Source: Bifidobacterium myosotis
GTDB lineage: Bacteria; Actinomycetota; Actinomycetes; Actinomycetales; Bifidobacteriaceae
Assembly (NCBI RefSeq): GCF_002259745.1
Contig: NZ_MWWW01000005.1
Location: 62,060 to 126,059 of the forward strand
Reading direction: 5' to 3'
Length of the DNA: 64,000 nucleotides
A model generated the notes under the pieces. The model was given only the letters and a program-made list of their open reading frames with translations, was not told where the DNA came from and made no database searches. The translations under genes and the position numbers were made by a program. Positions 54,132 to 64,000 of this stretch are shown here, piece by piece. How positions within the stretch are numbered: position 1 is the first letter of the stretch; the number at the start of each line of letters is the position of its first letter.

Positions 54132-54767
54132 TCACCGGTCAAGTATCAGGCTCATGGCCTCGGCGCGGGTGGCGGGGTTGCGCAGCAGACCGCGCACCGC
54201 CGAGGTGACCGTGCGCGCAGAGGACTTCCTGACGCCGCGCATCGACATGCACAGGTGTTCGCATTCGGTCACCACGATCACGCCGCGCGCACCGGCGTAT
54301 TCGACCAGCGCATCGGCGATCTGCTGGGTGAGGCGCTCCTGCACCTGCGGCCGGCGCGCGTACACCTCCACCAGACGGGCGAGTTTGCTCAGTCCCATCA
54401 CGCCGTCCTTGGCGGGGATGTAGCCCACATGGGCCACGCCATGGAACGGCAGCAGGTGATGCTCGCATACCGAATACAGTTCGATGTCCTTGACGAGCAC
54501 CAATTCGTCGGTGTCCACGTCGAAATGCTTCTCCAGCACATCGGCCGGGGACGCGCCGAGTCCCGCAAACAACTCGCGGCCGGCGCGCGCGATGCGGTCC
54601 GGGGTCTCCCTGAGTCCCTCGCGATCGGGGTCCTCGCCGATGGACTTCAGGAACAGGCGTACGGCCTCGCGCACGCCGTCCTCGTCGTAGTGGGATTCCC
54701 GGTGGTTGCGGGACTCCAGAGACTCCAAGGACTCCTCGGAGTTCGGCTCATTCGTGATCTCGCTCAT
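54132..54767 (-). CDS. folE: GTP cyclohydrolase I
   Basis: 211 residues; converts GTP to dihydroneopterin triphosphate, the entry step of folate synthesis. Zinc and catalytic residues are seen in [20 protein letters not shown] and [15 protein letters not shown], with [20 protein letters not shown] in the core. The first ~35 residues are an acidic low-complexity tail ([10 protein letters not shown]). GGAGAGAAG precedes the ATG at 54767; upstream starts would add 75 unrelated residues. It follows ftsH. Confidence 0.95.
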   Translation of the reverse strand: MSEITNEPNSEESLESLESRNHRESHYDEDGVREAVRLFLKSIGEDPDREGLRETPDRIARAGRELFAGLGASPADVLEKHFDVDTDELVLVKDIELYSVCEHHLLPFHGVAHVGYIPAKDGVMGLSKLARLVEVYARRPQVQERLTQQIADALVEYAGARGVIVVTECEHLCMSMRGVRKSSARTVTSAVRGLLRNPATRAEAMSLILDR

Positions 54768-54963
54768 CTTCTCTCCATTTCCGCTTATCCATCCACTATG
54801 CCACCGATACGCCGCCATACGGGTGCAGCGACCGAACGCCAGCCCGTATCGGTCGTGGACCGGACCACACTCCGGCGCCCGGTTGCGGTGGCCGCGCTGG
54901 CCAAACGCGCCAGCCATCCGTGACAGCCACGATGGTCTCGGCGGCCGCTGACGACCAAACGCG

Positions 54964-55010
54964 CGGGCCCGCAGTCTGTTTGCATGATACAAGTCAGACT
55001 TGCGGGCCCG
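54964..55010 (-). terminator. Hairpin after ftsH
   Basis: CGGGCCCGCAGTCTG (54964-54978) pairs with CAGACTTGCGGGCCCG (54995-55010), 15 bp with a single bulged base. It starts 34 bases after the ftsH stop on the minus strand and is followed by GCGCGTTTGG. It would separate ftsH from folE transcription at least partly. Confidence 0.6.
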
Positions 55011-55043
55011 TGTTTCGACGCATTGTTCCCTCGCGGGGCGACG

Positions 55044-57137
<2,094 letters not shown>

Positions 57138-57140
57138 ACG

Positions 57141-57698
57141 TTATTCTCCTTGGTACACGGACGGCTTGAGGATCGCGATGGATTCGAGATTGCGGTAGCG
57201 CTCGTCGTAATCGAGACCGAAGCCCACCACGAATTCGTCGGGGATCTCAAAACCGGCGTACTTCACGTCCACGTCCACCTCGCGGCGGGAGGGCTTGCTC
57301 AGCAGCGCGAACACCTCCACGGAGGCGGCGCCGCGGCGCTTGAGCTCCCCGACCAGCCAGGCGAGCGTGTTTCCTGAATCGATGATATCCTCCACGATGA
57401 GAATGTGCCGGCCGCGAACATCGACGGACAGATCCTGACGAACCGTCACCTGACCGCTGGACACGGTACCCGAGCCATAGCTCGAAAGGCTCATGAAATC
57501 AATCTGCACGGGGATGCTCATGGCCTGGGAGAACTCCACCATCGTGTTCACGGCACCCTTGAGCACCGCCACCAGCAGGGGGTTCTTGCCTCGGTAATCC
57601 TCGCTCGCCCGAGCGGCGACCTCGCGGATTTTGGCATCGATCTGTTCACGGCTGACCAGCTCGTGGTCAATATCTTCACTAACGTCAGCGATTCGCAT
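57141..57698 (-). CDS. hpt: Hypoxanthine phosphoribosyltransferase
   Basis: About 185 residues; salvages hypoxanthine/guanine using PRPP. The PRPP-binding loop is HILIVEDIIDSGNTLAWL, preceded by LLVAVLKGAVNTMVEFS and DFMSLSSYGSGT, and followed by KYAGFEIPDEFVVGFGLDYDE. I chose the ATG at 57698, with GGAG just upstream; an ATG three codons earlier (57707) is possible. The start lies inside the end of tilS, a conserved actinobacterial overlap. Confidence 0.94.
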   Translation of the reverse strand: MRIADVSEDIDHELVSREQIDAKIREVAARASEDYRGKNPLLVAVLKGAVNTMVEFSQAMSIPVQIDFMSLSSYGSGTVSSGQVTVRQDLSVDVRGRHILIVEDIIDSGNTLAWLVGELKRRGAASVEVFALLSKPSRREVDVDVKYAGFEIPDEFVVGFGLDYDERYRNLESIAILKPSVYQGE

Positions 57699-58824
57699 GC
57701 GCTCCATCTTGGCACACGCGAATGACGTGTTTCTTGCGATTCGCTGAATAACCTCTGGGAAGACGCACGGCACCCTGACCGTGCCAATCGGTGACGAGCC
57801 GGCCGATGGCGTCCACCTGCGCGGCCCCGGCGGCAATCCCCGCCCGTTCCAACGCGTGGGCGATCACCCGAGCCCTGATCGCCGGATGCTCGGCCTCCAG
57901 CGTGCGGGCGTCGATCGTCAGCACCGTAGCCCCATCAATAATCCTCGCCATACCGCCGTCGATCACAGGAGAGGCGGCCGATTCGCCGGCGAACGTGACC
58001 GCGCGCGCCATCACGCGGTCCGCGCATTCGTCCAGATAATCCTTGTCCCGCCGGGCGAGCTCCGCGCTTTCGGCGAGATGACGGGTCATGTCGCCGCCGG
58101 CGAACCGCGCGATGGCGGGCAGCAGATCATGCCGGACGCGCGAGCGCAGCGGGTAGTCGCGCGGCAATTCGCCGACGACCGACTCGCCGTTGGTCGGGTC
58201 ATCCCAATATTCAAGGTCGAGATCCGCGCAGATGCCGGTGGTGTCGGCGCGCGCGAGTGCGAGCCACGGACGGAGGAACGCGACCCCGCCACGCGTGAAG
58301 GAGGCCGGCATGCCGGCGAGCGCATCGGTGCCGCGATTGCGCAGCAGTCCGATGAGCATCGTCTCCGCCTGATCGTCCATGGTGTGGGCCAGCAGCAACG
58401 CGACGGCACGGCTTTCGTACGCCACGGCCACGAGTTCACGGTACCGGGCCTCGCGGGCCGCCGCCTCAGGCCCCTCGCCGCTCTCGCGCACGGCAATCGG
58501 GCGAACGAGGACCGGGGCAAGGCCGAGCGTCCGGCAACGCGAAGCCGCTGCTTCGGCGATCCGGTCCGAACCGTCCTGCATTCCATGATCGACGATCACC
58601 GCGCCACAACGCAGCCCCAACGAGGCGCAGACGATACGGGCGACCGCCGCCAACGCCATCGAATCACGGCCTCCTGAGCAGGCCACCAGCACCAGCGGCG
58701 CATCCTCGGCCGCCGCATGCTCGCCATGACGGGCGAACTCGGGCGACTGCCGTTCCAGTCCGGCCTCGGCCAGCGCGGCGCGCAACAGGCCCACCGCCTT
58801 GCGCAGTCGTGCAGTGTACGGCAT
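57685..58824 (-). CDS. tilS: tRNA(Ile)-lysidine synthase
   Basis: 379 residues; attaches lysine to C34 of the CAU-anticodon isoleucine tRNA so that it reads AUA. The PP-loop is LVACSGGRDSMALAAV (near residue 48). LLLAHTMDDQAETMLIGLLR and YPLRSRVRHDLLPAIARF are TilS signatures. It starts two bases after the dacB stop codon and overlaps hpt, so it is tightly packed in the operon. Confidence 0.93.
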   Translation of the reverse strand: MPYTARLRKAVGLLRAALAEAGLERQSPEFARHGEHAAAEDAPLVLVACSGGRDSMALAAVARIVCASLGLRCGAVIVDHGMQDGSDRIAEAAASRCRTLGLAPVLVRPIAVRESGEGPEAAAREARYRELVAVAYESRAVALLLAHTMDDQAETMLIGLLRNRGTDALAGMPASFTRGGVAFLRPWLALARADTTGICADLDLEYWDDPTNGESVVGELPRDYPLRSRVRHDLLPAIARFAGGDMTRHLAESAELARRDKDYLDECADRVMARAVTFAGESAASPVIDGGMARIIDGATVLTIDARTLEAEHPAIRARVIAHALERAGIAAGAAQVDAIGRLVTDWHGQGAVRLPRGYSANRKKHVIRVCQDGAHANR

Positions 58825-58826
58825 GT

Positions 58827-60326
58827 CTACAACCCCGCCAGCTTGGTGATGAAGGCGTCGATGGCGCTGCGGGCCGCATCCATGTCCTCCGGATTGTTCA
58901 CCACCACGGCGAAGGCGAGCGCTCCCCCATTCGTGCGAGACACATTGCCAGCCATCGAGGTGACGCTTGCGAGGCTGCCGGTTTTGACGCGCAACAGCCC
59001 GGCCACCGACTCGTCGTCGTAGCGGTATTGCGCGGTGCCCACCAGTCCGGCGATGGACAGTCCCTCGGCCGCGGCCGCCGCGCCTCCGGCCGTCAGGTTC
59101 CGCTGCTGCACGGCGGCCAGCGTGCGCACGGTGAGTTCGGAGTCGGGTGACAGGCCGGAGCAGTCGGCCATGGTGAGACCCGATGTGTCGATGCCGAGCC
59201 CGTCCAGTACGTCGTGGACGGCCTTGGTGCCGCCGGCGGGAGTGTTCTGCGCGCCGGTGGCCAGTGCGGTGAGCCGGCCGAACTCCTCGGCGAGCGTGTT
59301 GTCGGAATGCCGCAGCGTGAAAGCCAGAATCTCGGCGAGCGTGGCGGAGCTCACTGAGGCAATCGGACTGACGCCGGCGGGCGTGGAGCCCTCCGTCGGC
59401 GCGCCGTCGACGGTGATGCCCTGTTCGGCGAGCAACGCGGCGAACCGCTCGGCCACGTCGGCGGCCGTGTGCTGCGAAAGCTCCGGGTATCCGCCCGAAT
59501 CATCCGGATTGGCGGGCGCGGGCAGGGCGTCCGTATATTGGCGTCCTCCGTCGATGGCCATCGACGAGACCGGCGTGTAGTACATCGTGTAATCGCCCGA
59601 GGTCACGTCCCCGGCGCCATCGGACGCCCTGAGCCCCGCCGGCACGCGCTCCTCGCCGAACAGGGAGTCGTCATAGTCGAGCCGCACGGTGTCGATGCCG
59701 CGTTGTGTAAGGGCCAACGCCACTGACCCGGCGAGTGTGGCGAGTCCCGCGCGTCCGTTGATATGGTCGGGGTCGGATGTGCCCGCCCCCAGCAGCATGT
59801 CACCGTTGCCCTTGAGCGTCAGGGTGTTCCCGCCGTCGGTCTGGGTCAGGAACACCTGGGTGTCCAACGTGGAGGCCATGTTGAGCGTGGACGAGGCGGC
59901 GAGCGCGGTGAGCGTCTTCATCGTGGAGGCGGGCTCGCGCGCGGTGCCGGCCTCATGTTCCGCGTCCACGGTGCCTTGGGCGTCCTCGATGATCACCGAG
60001 ACGTCCGATCCGACGCCTTCGGCCGCAAGCAGTTCATCCACGAGTCGGGCGGCGGCCGTCGCATCGATGGGCTTGGTCGCATCAAAATCGCCGGCGATGG
60101 TCGTACCGGCCTTCGCCGTGGCCGGATTGGCGAACGCCGGTTCGCTCACATTCGTCAGCGTGAGCGGACCGGGGAGAACGTCCGTGACATCGGCGACGCA
60201 GTAGCCGGCGAACAGGGCGATGGTGACCAGCGAGGAGATGGCGACGGTGAGCTGCAGACGATGAGAATACCGGACGGAACGCTGGGTTTCTCGCCGCTGA
60301 CGACGTGACACCGCTGTGGATACCAT
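58827..60326 (-). CDS. dacB: D-alanyl-D-alanine carboxypeptidase/endopeptidase (S13, PBP4 type)
   Basis: About 499 residues; a secreted, probably membrane-tethered peptidoglycan hydrolase. After a basic N-terminus there is one signal-anchor helix (LTVAISSLVTIALFAGYCVA). Active-site motifs: SxxK in PASTMKTLTAL (near residue 134), SxN in RHSDNTLAEEFG (near 338) and KTG in LRVKTGSLASVTSMAG (near 447). AAGGAG is placed best for the second of two adjacent ATGs (60326); 60329 is the alternative. The upstream ABC transporter and downstream tilS are on the same strand. Confidence 0.92.
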   Translation of the reverse strand: MVSTAVSRRQRRETQRSVRYSHRLQLTVAISSLVTIALFAGYCVADVTDVLPGPLTLTNVSEPAFANPATAKAGTTIAGDFDATKPIDATAAARLVDELLAAEGVGSDVSVIIEDAQGTVDAEHEAGTAREPASTMKTLTALAASSTLNMASTLDTQVFLTQTDGGNTLTLKGNGDMLLGAGTSDPDHINGRAGLATLAGSVALALTQRGIDTVRLDYDDSLFGEERVPAGLRASDGAGDVTSGDYTMYYTPVSSMAIDGGRQYTDALPAPANPDDSGGYPELSQHTAADVAERFAALLAEQGITVDGAPTEGSTPAGVSPIASVSSATLAEILAFTLRHSDNTLAEEFGRLTALATGAQNTPAGGTKAVHDVLDGLGIDTSGLTMADCSGLSPDSELTVRTLAAVQQRNLTAGGAAAAAEGLSIAGLVGTAQYRYDDESVAGLLRVKTGSLASVTSMAGNVSRTNGGALAFAVVVNNPEDMDAARSAIDAFITKLAGL

Positions 60327-60413
60327 CATGCTCCTTCATGGTCGACTCGCCGGGCCGCGAAACCGGCCGGCTTCTGCGGACCGCCATGGGTCGGGCCGGA
60401 CGGCACGGGACCG

Positions 60414-62078
60414 TCAATGTTGCAGTGAGGCGAACGAGTCGAGCGTGGAGACGATCGAGAGCATTCGCGCATCCAACAGCTTACCGCCGATCCACGTCCC
60501 AAGCACGAGCATGACGACGCCATTGGCCAGCGCGACCGGTATGAGCACCCAATACGAGAACGATATCTCGCCGATGGCGACGAGCACGATCGCCACGATG
60601 CCGGTGGGCAGCAACAGCAACAGCGAGCCGAACAGATAGGCGAACGGGAAGAACCCCTGGGCCACGGCACGCCCCTGCGGTGAGGAGAACGGCTTGTCCA
60701 TGGAAGGAACCGGATACATCAGCACGCATGAGGTGACCTCGGCCATTCCCAGACCGCAGAAGGCCTCGGCAAGGCCAATAGCCCAGAACAGGACGCCGAT
60801 GAGCCTGTGCTCGGGGTCGGACCAGTCCCCTGTGAACACGGCGATGGCGATGGCGAGGACCGTGAGGTAGACCGTGGCAATGAGCACATAGACCCGGGCT
60901 CGCCCGCGCCGGTCGTCAATGCCTCGCACCCCGGCAATGACCTGCATCGTGAAACCGCGGCCGTCGTAGGACAGGCCGTTGCTCTCCGCAATGGACAGCA
61001 TCCACCCGGACCAGATGAGCGCCTGCCAGACCATCATGCTTTCGCCCCGCGATTGCAGGCCGAAGATGACCGCGAAGAACACCGGCATCGCGAACAGCAT
61101 GGCCTGACGCGGGTCGCGCCTGAGATAGGTGACCAAGCGCGCGGAGACGGCGCCGGACACCGAATCGGGCATCCAGCCGAACGCGCCGATGCCCTTGGCG
61201 GTGACGGTGCGGGTCGCGGCGCCGGTGGTCAGCCGTTCATGGCGCAGACACCAGGTGCAGCCGGCGAAGCAGACCACCCATGTCGCGACGAGCACCGCCA
61301 CACGGCCCAGCAGGACGAGCGGGCTACCGGACGCCGCGTCGAAGGGAATCTGGAAGGCGGCGGCGAGCGGCGTCCAGGCCATGACCTGCATGACAGGCTT
61401 CAAGGACTCGGGATCGAAGTCGCTGACGCCTCCGTTGCTGACCAGAATATTGGGAATCTGGCATGCGGTGATGAACAACAGGATCACGACGATGTAGAAC
61501 ACGCCTTTGCCGCGTTTGGACGTGATGAGCGTGGTGGACAGCGCGAGCAGCAGCTTGGATAGGCTCATCATCGTGATCACGGTCAGCGGCGCTGCGATCA
61601 GGGCGGCGACCACCGCGGCGGGACCCATCGCACGGTAGGCGAACGCCCATACCATGAAGCAGATGAGACCGGTGATGGCCGGCACGCCGGACAGTCCCGA
61701 CGCGAGCAATCCGAACTGGAGCTCGCGGTCGGGTATGCCATAGAGCGCGAATTTCTGAGGGTTCATCGTGGAGCCTTCGCCCAGCAGCATGAGCTGGACC
61801 ACGCCGACCATCAGCGTCAGGCTTGCGCCGAGGAACACCACCGCGATGTTGACGACGCCGGAGGGGCCGAAGATATTGATGGGAGGCTCGCCCGGACGGA
61901 GTTGTGCGGATGGAGGCAGCAGACCTACCGCCAAGGCGACCACCGCCGTGCTGGCTATTGCGACGAGCCCCAGCATCATGGCCATGATGTAGCCCACGGT
62001 CTGCCATACGGACTTCCTGAGCGCGGCCCAGGTCAGGGCCCAACGCAGACGGACCAACGTGCGCGCGGTGGCGATCAT
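60414..62078 (-). CDS. ABC transporter permease, multi-helix
   Basis: 554 residues with about a dozen hydrophobic helices in two groups (MAMMLGLVAIASTAVVALAVG; VVNIAVVFLGASLTLMVGVV; later YVLIATVYLTVLAIAIAVFTG; GFFPFAYLFGSLLLLLPTG). It forms a two-gene transporter with the ABC ATPase whose stop it overlaps (ATGA). Such unusually large ABC-2-like permeases occur in actinobacterial exporters; the substrate is not evident. It precedes dacB by 84 bases, hinting at a link to the cell envelope. Confidence 0.85.
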   Translation of the reverse strand: MIATARTLVRLRWALTWAALRKSVWQTVGYIMAMMLGLVAIASTAVVALAVGLLPPSAQLRPGEPPINIFGPSGVVNIAVVFLGASLTLMVGVVQLMLLGEGSTMNPQKFALYGIPDRELQFGLLASGLSGVPAITGLICFMVWAFAYRAMGPAAVVAALIAAPLTVITMMSLSKLLLALSTTLITSKRGKGVFYIVVILLFITACQIPNILVSNGGVSDFDPESLKPVMQVMAWTPLAAAFQIPFDAASGSPLVLLGRVAVLVATWVVCFAGCTWCLRHERLTTGAATRTVTAKGIGAFGWMPDSVSGAVSARLVTYLRRDPRQAMLFAMPVFFAVIFGLQSRGESMMVWQALIWSGWMLSIAESNGLSYDGRGFTMQVIAGVRGIDDRRGRARVYVLIATVYLTVLAIAIAVFTGDWSDPEHRLIGVLFWAIGLAEAFCGLGMAEVTSCVLMYPVPSMDKPFSSPQGRAVAQGFFPFAYLFGSLLLLLPTGIVAIVLVAIGEISFSYWVLIPVALANGVVMLVLGTWIGGKLLDARMLSIVSTLDSFASLQH

Positions 62079-63244
62079 CGCGCACCCGATTCGTTCGATG
62101 GCGCGCCCGATGGTGCGCCCGGCCCAGGCTGCGCAGCCGCAGGGGCCGAGGCCGTCGCGCCAGCAGCGCCGCGACCGTCGGGGGCGATGCCGGCGTAGGC
62201 GTTGCCAACAGGAGCACCGACAGGTGCGCCAGCGGGAGCGCCAACGGAATCGCGGGCACCGCCGTCGAGCCAGGCGAGGTGGGCGGCTTCATGGCGGCCG
62301 CCGACCAATTGGAGGAACCGGTCCTCAAGGTCCTCTCCGGCCGCCACCTGCTCGACCGTACCGGCCGCGCACACCTGACCGTTGTTGACCACGGCCACAT
62401 GCGTGCACATCCGCTCGACCAAGGCCATGACATGCGAGGAGATGATCACCGTGCCGCCGGTCTTGGCGTATTCGATGAGGATGTCCTTGAGATTCGCGCT
62501 GGAGACCGGGTCCACGGACTCGAACGGCTCATCGAGCACCAGAATGCGCGGACTGTGGATCATCGCCGAGGCCAGACAGATCTTCTTGGTCATACCGGCC
62601 GAATAATCGGTGACCATCGTGTTGGCGGCCTGGGCAAGATCGAAGGCGCCCAGCAGGTCCTTGGCGCGGGAAGCGGCCTCGGCGCGCGGCATGCCACGCA
62701 GCATGCCCGAATAGACGAGCAGCTGCATGCCGGTGAGCCGGTCGAAGATCTGGTCGGGTTGGGGCATCACGCCGATCATGCGTTTGACCGCGTTCACGTC
62801 GCTCCACACGTTGCGGCCCAGAATCATCGCAGTGCCGGCGTCCGGCACCAGAAGTCCGGTGACCATGTTGAGCGTGGTCGTCTTGCCCGCGCCATTGGGG
62901 CCGACGAGCCCGTAGAACGAGCCGACCGGGATGTCAAGGGCAAGGCCGTTGACGGCGACCTTGCGGTCGAAACGCTTGAACAGGCCGCGGATGGACACCG
63001 CAGCGGTCGGATTGGGCGGCCAAGCCTGTGCGGCGGGTGCGTACTGCGGCTGAACCTGCGGCTGCGCAGTTGGACCTGCCGGCATAGGCTGTCCCGGCTG
63101 CACAGCCTGTCCTGCCGCCACATACTGCGGCTGCGCAGTCGGCACTGACGGCATCGGATTCGGCTGGACGGAGTGCGGTTGCGGCATCTCCTGCGCTGGA
63201 GTCCGCTGGAAATCGACATTCCCAAGGCTATTGTCTAGTCTCAT
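62075..63244 (-). CDS. ABC transporter ATP-binding protein with Pro/Gln-rich tail extensions
   Basis: 389 residues. The ABC domain (residues ~80-300) has Walker A GLVGPNGAGKTTTL, Q-loop MPQPDQIFDRL, signature TDYSAGMTKKICLA (SAGM rather than SGGQ), Walker B ILVLDEPFESVDP and the switch His in VIISSHVMAL. It is flanked by an unusual ~65-residue Pro/Gln-rich N-terminal extension (PHSVQPNPMPSVPTAQPQ) and a ~60-residue Ala/Gly/Pro tail. The start at 63244 (MRLDNSLGNVD) has no ribosome site in the preceding bases, so it might be leaderless or another start may be used. It pairs with the following permease. Confidence 0.85.
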   Translation of the reverse strand: MRLDNSLGNVDFQRTPAQEMPQPHSVQPNPMPSVPTAQPQYVAAGQAVQPGQPMPAGPTAQPQVQPQYAPAAQAWPPNPTAAVSIRGLFKRFDRKVAVNGLALDIPVGSFYGLVGPNGAGKTTTLNMVTGLLVPDAGTAMILGRNVWSDVNAVKRMIGVMPQPDQIFDRLTGMQLLVYSGMLRGMPRAEAASRAKDLLGAFDLAQAANTMVTDYSAGMTKKICLASAMIHSPRILVLDEPFESVDPVSSANLKDILIEYAKTGGTVIISSHVMALVERMCTHVAVVNNGQVCAAGTVEQVAAGEDLEDRFLQLVGGRHEAAHLAWLDGGARDSVGAPAGAPVGAPVGNAYAGIAPDGRGAAGATASAPAAAQPGPGAPSGAPSNESGAR

Positions 63245-63304
63245 GATTTCACAATAGTCCGCCCGGACCGAATCCCGTAGCATTCCCAAGTGAATTCTTG
63301 GTGC

Positions 63305-64000
63305 TCAGCCCTTGTGCGTGATGGGCTTCCACTGGGCCTTGGCGAAGATGGCCTGGAAGGAGATGGGCACGTAGCTCAGCATGTAGATCGGGAAGCTCAG
63401 CACGTAGGCCAGCAGCTCCTTGTTGGTGGCACCGATCTGGTCGCGCTCCACGATGATGGTGAGCGCGGCCAGAGCCATCAGACCCAGAATCGACGTCACG
63501 ATGCCGTTCGACCATCCGGCAAGCGACTGGAGCTGGCTGGCCCAGCTGACGAACCCGAACGCGGCGAACAGCACTCCCATGAGCATGCGAATCACGCCGA
63601 GCACGGTGAACGGGCAGAGCATCAGCGTGAAGTCGATACAGGAGAAGTCACGCTCGCGCACCGCACGCTTGAGCAGCGCCGGCCCATAGTAGCGGAAGAC
63701 CTGCAGGAATCCCTTGCTCCAGCGCAGTCGCTGACGCCAGCTCTGCGCGAAGGTGACCGGCTGCTCGTCATAGAGGATCGCGGTGCCGCAGTAGCCCACG
63801 CGGTCGCCATGCAGAATGGAGTCCATCGTGAATTCGAGGTCCTCGGTGAGCAGATGGAACTTCCAGCCCTTGTTGCGCTTCATGATCTCGCGGGAGAACA
63901 TGAAGCCGGTGCCGCCCACATGGCAGGAGGAGCCGAGAATCATACGCGAGTTGGACAGGAAACGGGATTCGCGGATGAACCACAGGGCCGAGCCGGAGGA
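63305..64000 (-). CDS. Processive family 2 glycosyltransferase, C-terminal part (runs off the right edge)
   Basis: The last 231 codons of a membrane glycosyltransferase. It has HLLTEDLEFTM (TED motif with the catalytic base), then QSWRQRLRWSKGFLQVF (Q-x-x-R-W product-binding motif), both marks of processive GT2 enzymes such as cellulose, hyaluronan or poly-N-acetylglucosamine synthases. Three or four C-terminal helices follow (LGVIRMLMGVLFAAFGF; NGIVTSILGLMALAALTII; LLAYVLSFPIYMLSYVPI). The sequence ends KAQWKPITHKG, a C-terminal pattern seen in such synthases. It may make an exopolysaccharide component. It is 60 bases upstream of the ABC gene, same strand. Confidence 0.85.
   Translation of the reverse strand, partial: SSGSALWFIRESRFLSNSRMILGSSCHVGGTGFMFSREIMKRNKGWKFHLLTEDLEFTMDSILHGDRVGYCGTAILYDEQPVTFAQSWRQRLRWSKGFLQVFRYYGPALLKRAVRERDFSCIDFTLMLCPFTVLGVIRMLMGVLFAAFGFVSWASQLQSLAGWSNGIVTSILGLMALAALTIIVERDQIGATNKELLAYVLSFPIYMLSYVPISFQAIFAKAQWKPITHKG

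Overview
The window is chromosomal DNA from a high-GC Gram-positive bacterium, almost certainly a Bifidobacterium (B. longum/B. breve type). Evidence: high GC with GC-rich third codon positions; strong AAGGAG-type ribosome sites; actinobacterial gene orders (dapB-dapA-rnj; tilS-hpt-ftsH-folE-folP-folBK-DUF3180); an AdnAB-type helicase-nuclease pair; and a bifidobacterial kinase/FN3/AAA/DUF58/transglutaminase cluster known in the literature as PFNA. I saw no rRNA, tRNA, CRISPR array, insertion sequence or prophage.

Layout. 1-6607 (minus) is a sortase-dependent pilus locus: a very large tip adhesin split by a one-base frameshift, the LPETG major pilin, a terminator, then the start of another secreted protein running off the left edge. 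6608-7627 is a noncoding kilobase with a 13-bp triple repeat and three 41-bp hairpin repeats. 7628-17387 (minus) holds a TauE/SafE permease, pepN, RNase J, dapA, dapB and an MFS transporter, with several intergenic tandem repeats. 17737-26789 (minus) encodes the AdnB-like and AdnA-like DNA break-processing proteins, coupled by an ATGA overlap.

26916-42584 (plus) is the most interesting unit: an eight-gene cluster encoding a membrane Ser/Thr kinase, a 2006-residue membrane-anchored Ig/FN3 protein, a MoxR AAA+ ATPase, a DUF58 protein, a transglutaminase-fold membrane protein lacking the usual Cys-His-Asp triad, a PP2C phosphatase, a variant leucine-rich-repeat protein and an FHA phosphothreonine-reader. 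Together they look like a signalling apparatus spanning the envelope: kinase writer, phosphatase eraser, FHA reader, MoxR/DUF58 chaperone pair and a giant extracellular module.

42651-46525 has a MarR regulator and a DHA2 exporter transcribed divergently from a second DHA2 exporter. 46658-50688 carries a small membrane protein, the ABC-F translation factor EttA and an acyl-CoA thioesterase. 50780-63244 (minus) is a long co-directional run: ABC ATPase and permease, D,D-carboxypeptidase, tilS, hpt, ftsH, folE, folP, a FolB-FolK fusion with a second degenerate HPPK domain, and a DUF3180 membrane protein. A processive family 2 glycosyltransferase runs off the right edge.

Start sites were chosen from visible Shine-Dalgarno sequences, signal peptides and family-typical N-termini, and often lie inside the longest open frame. 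Functions are inferred from motifs read by eye; no database search was possible.
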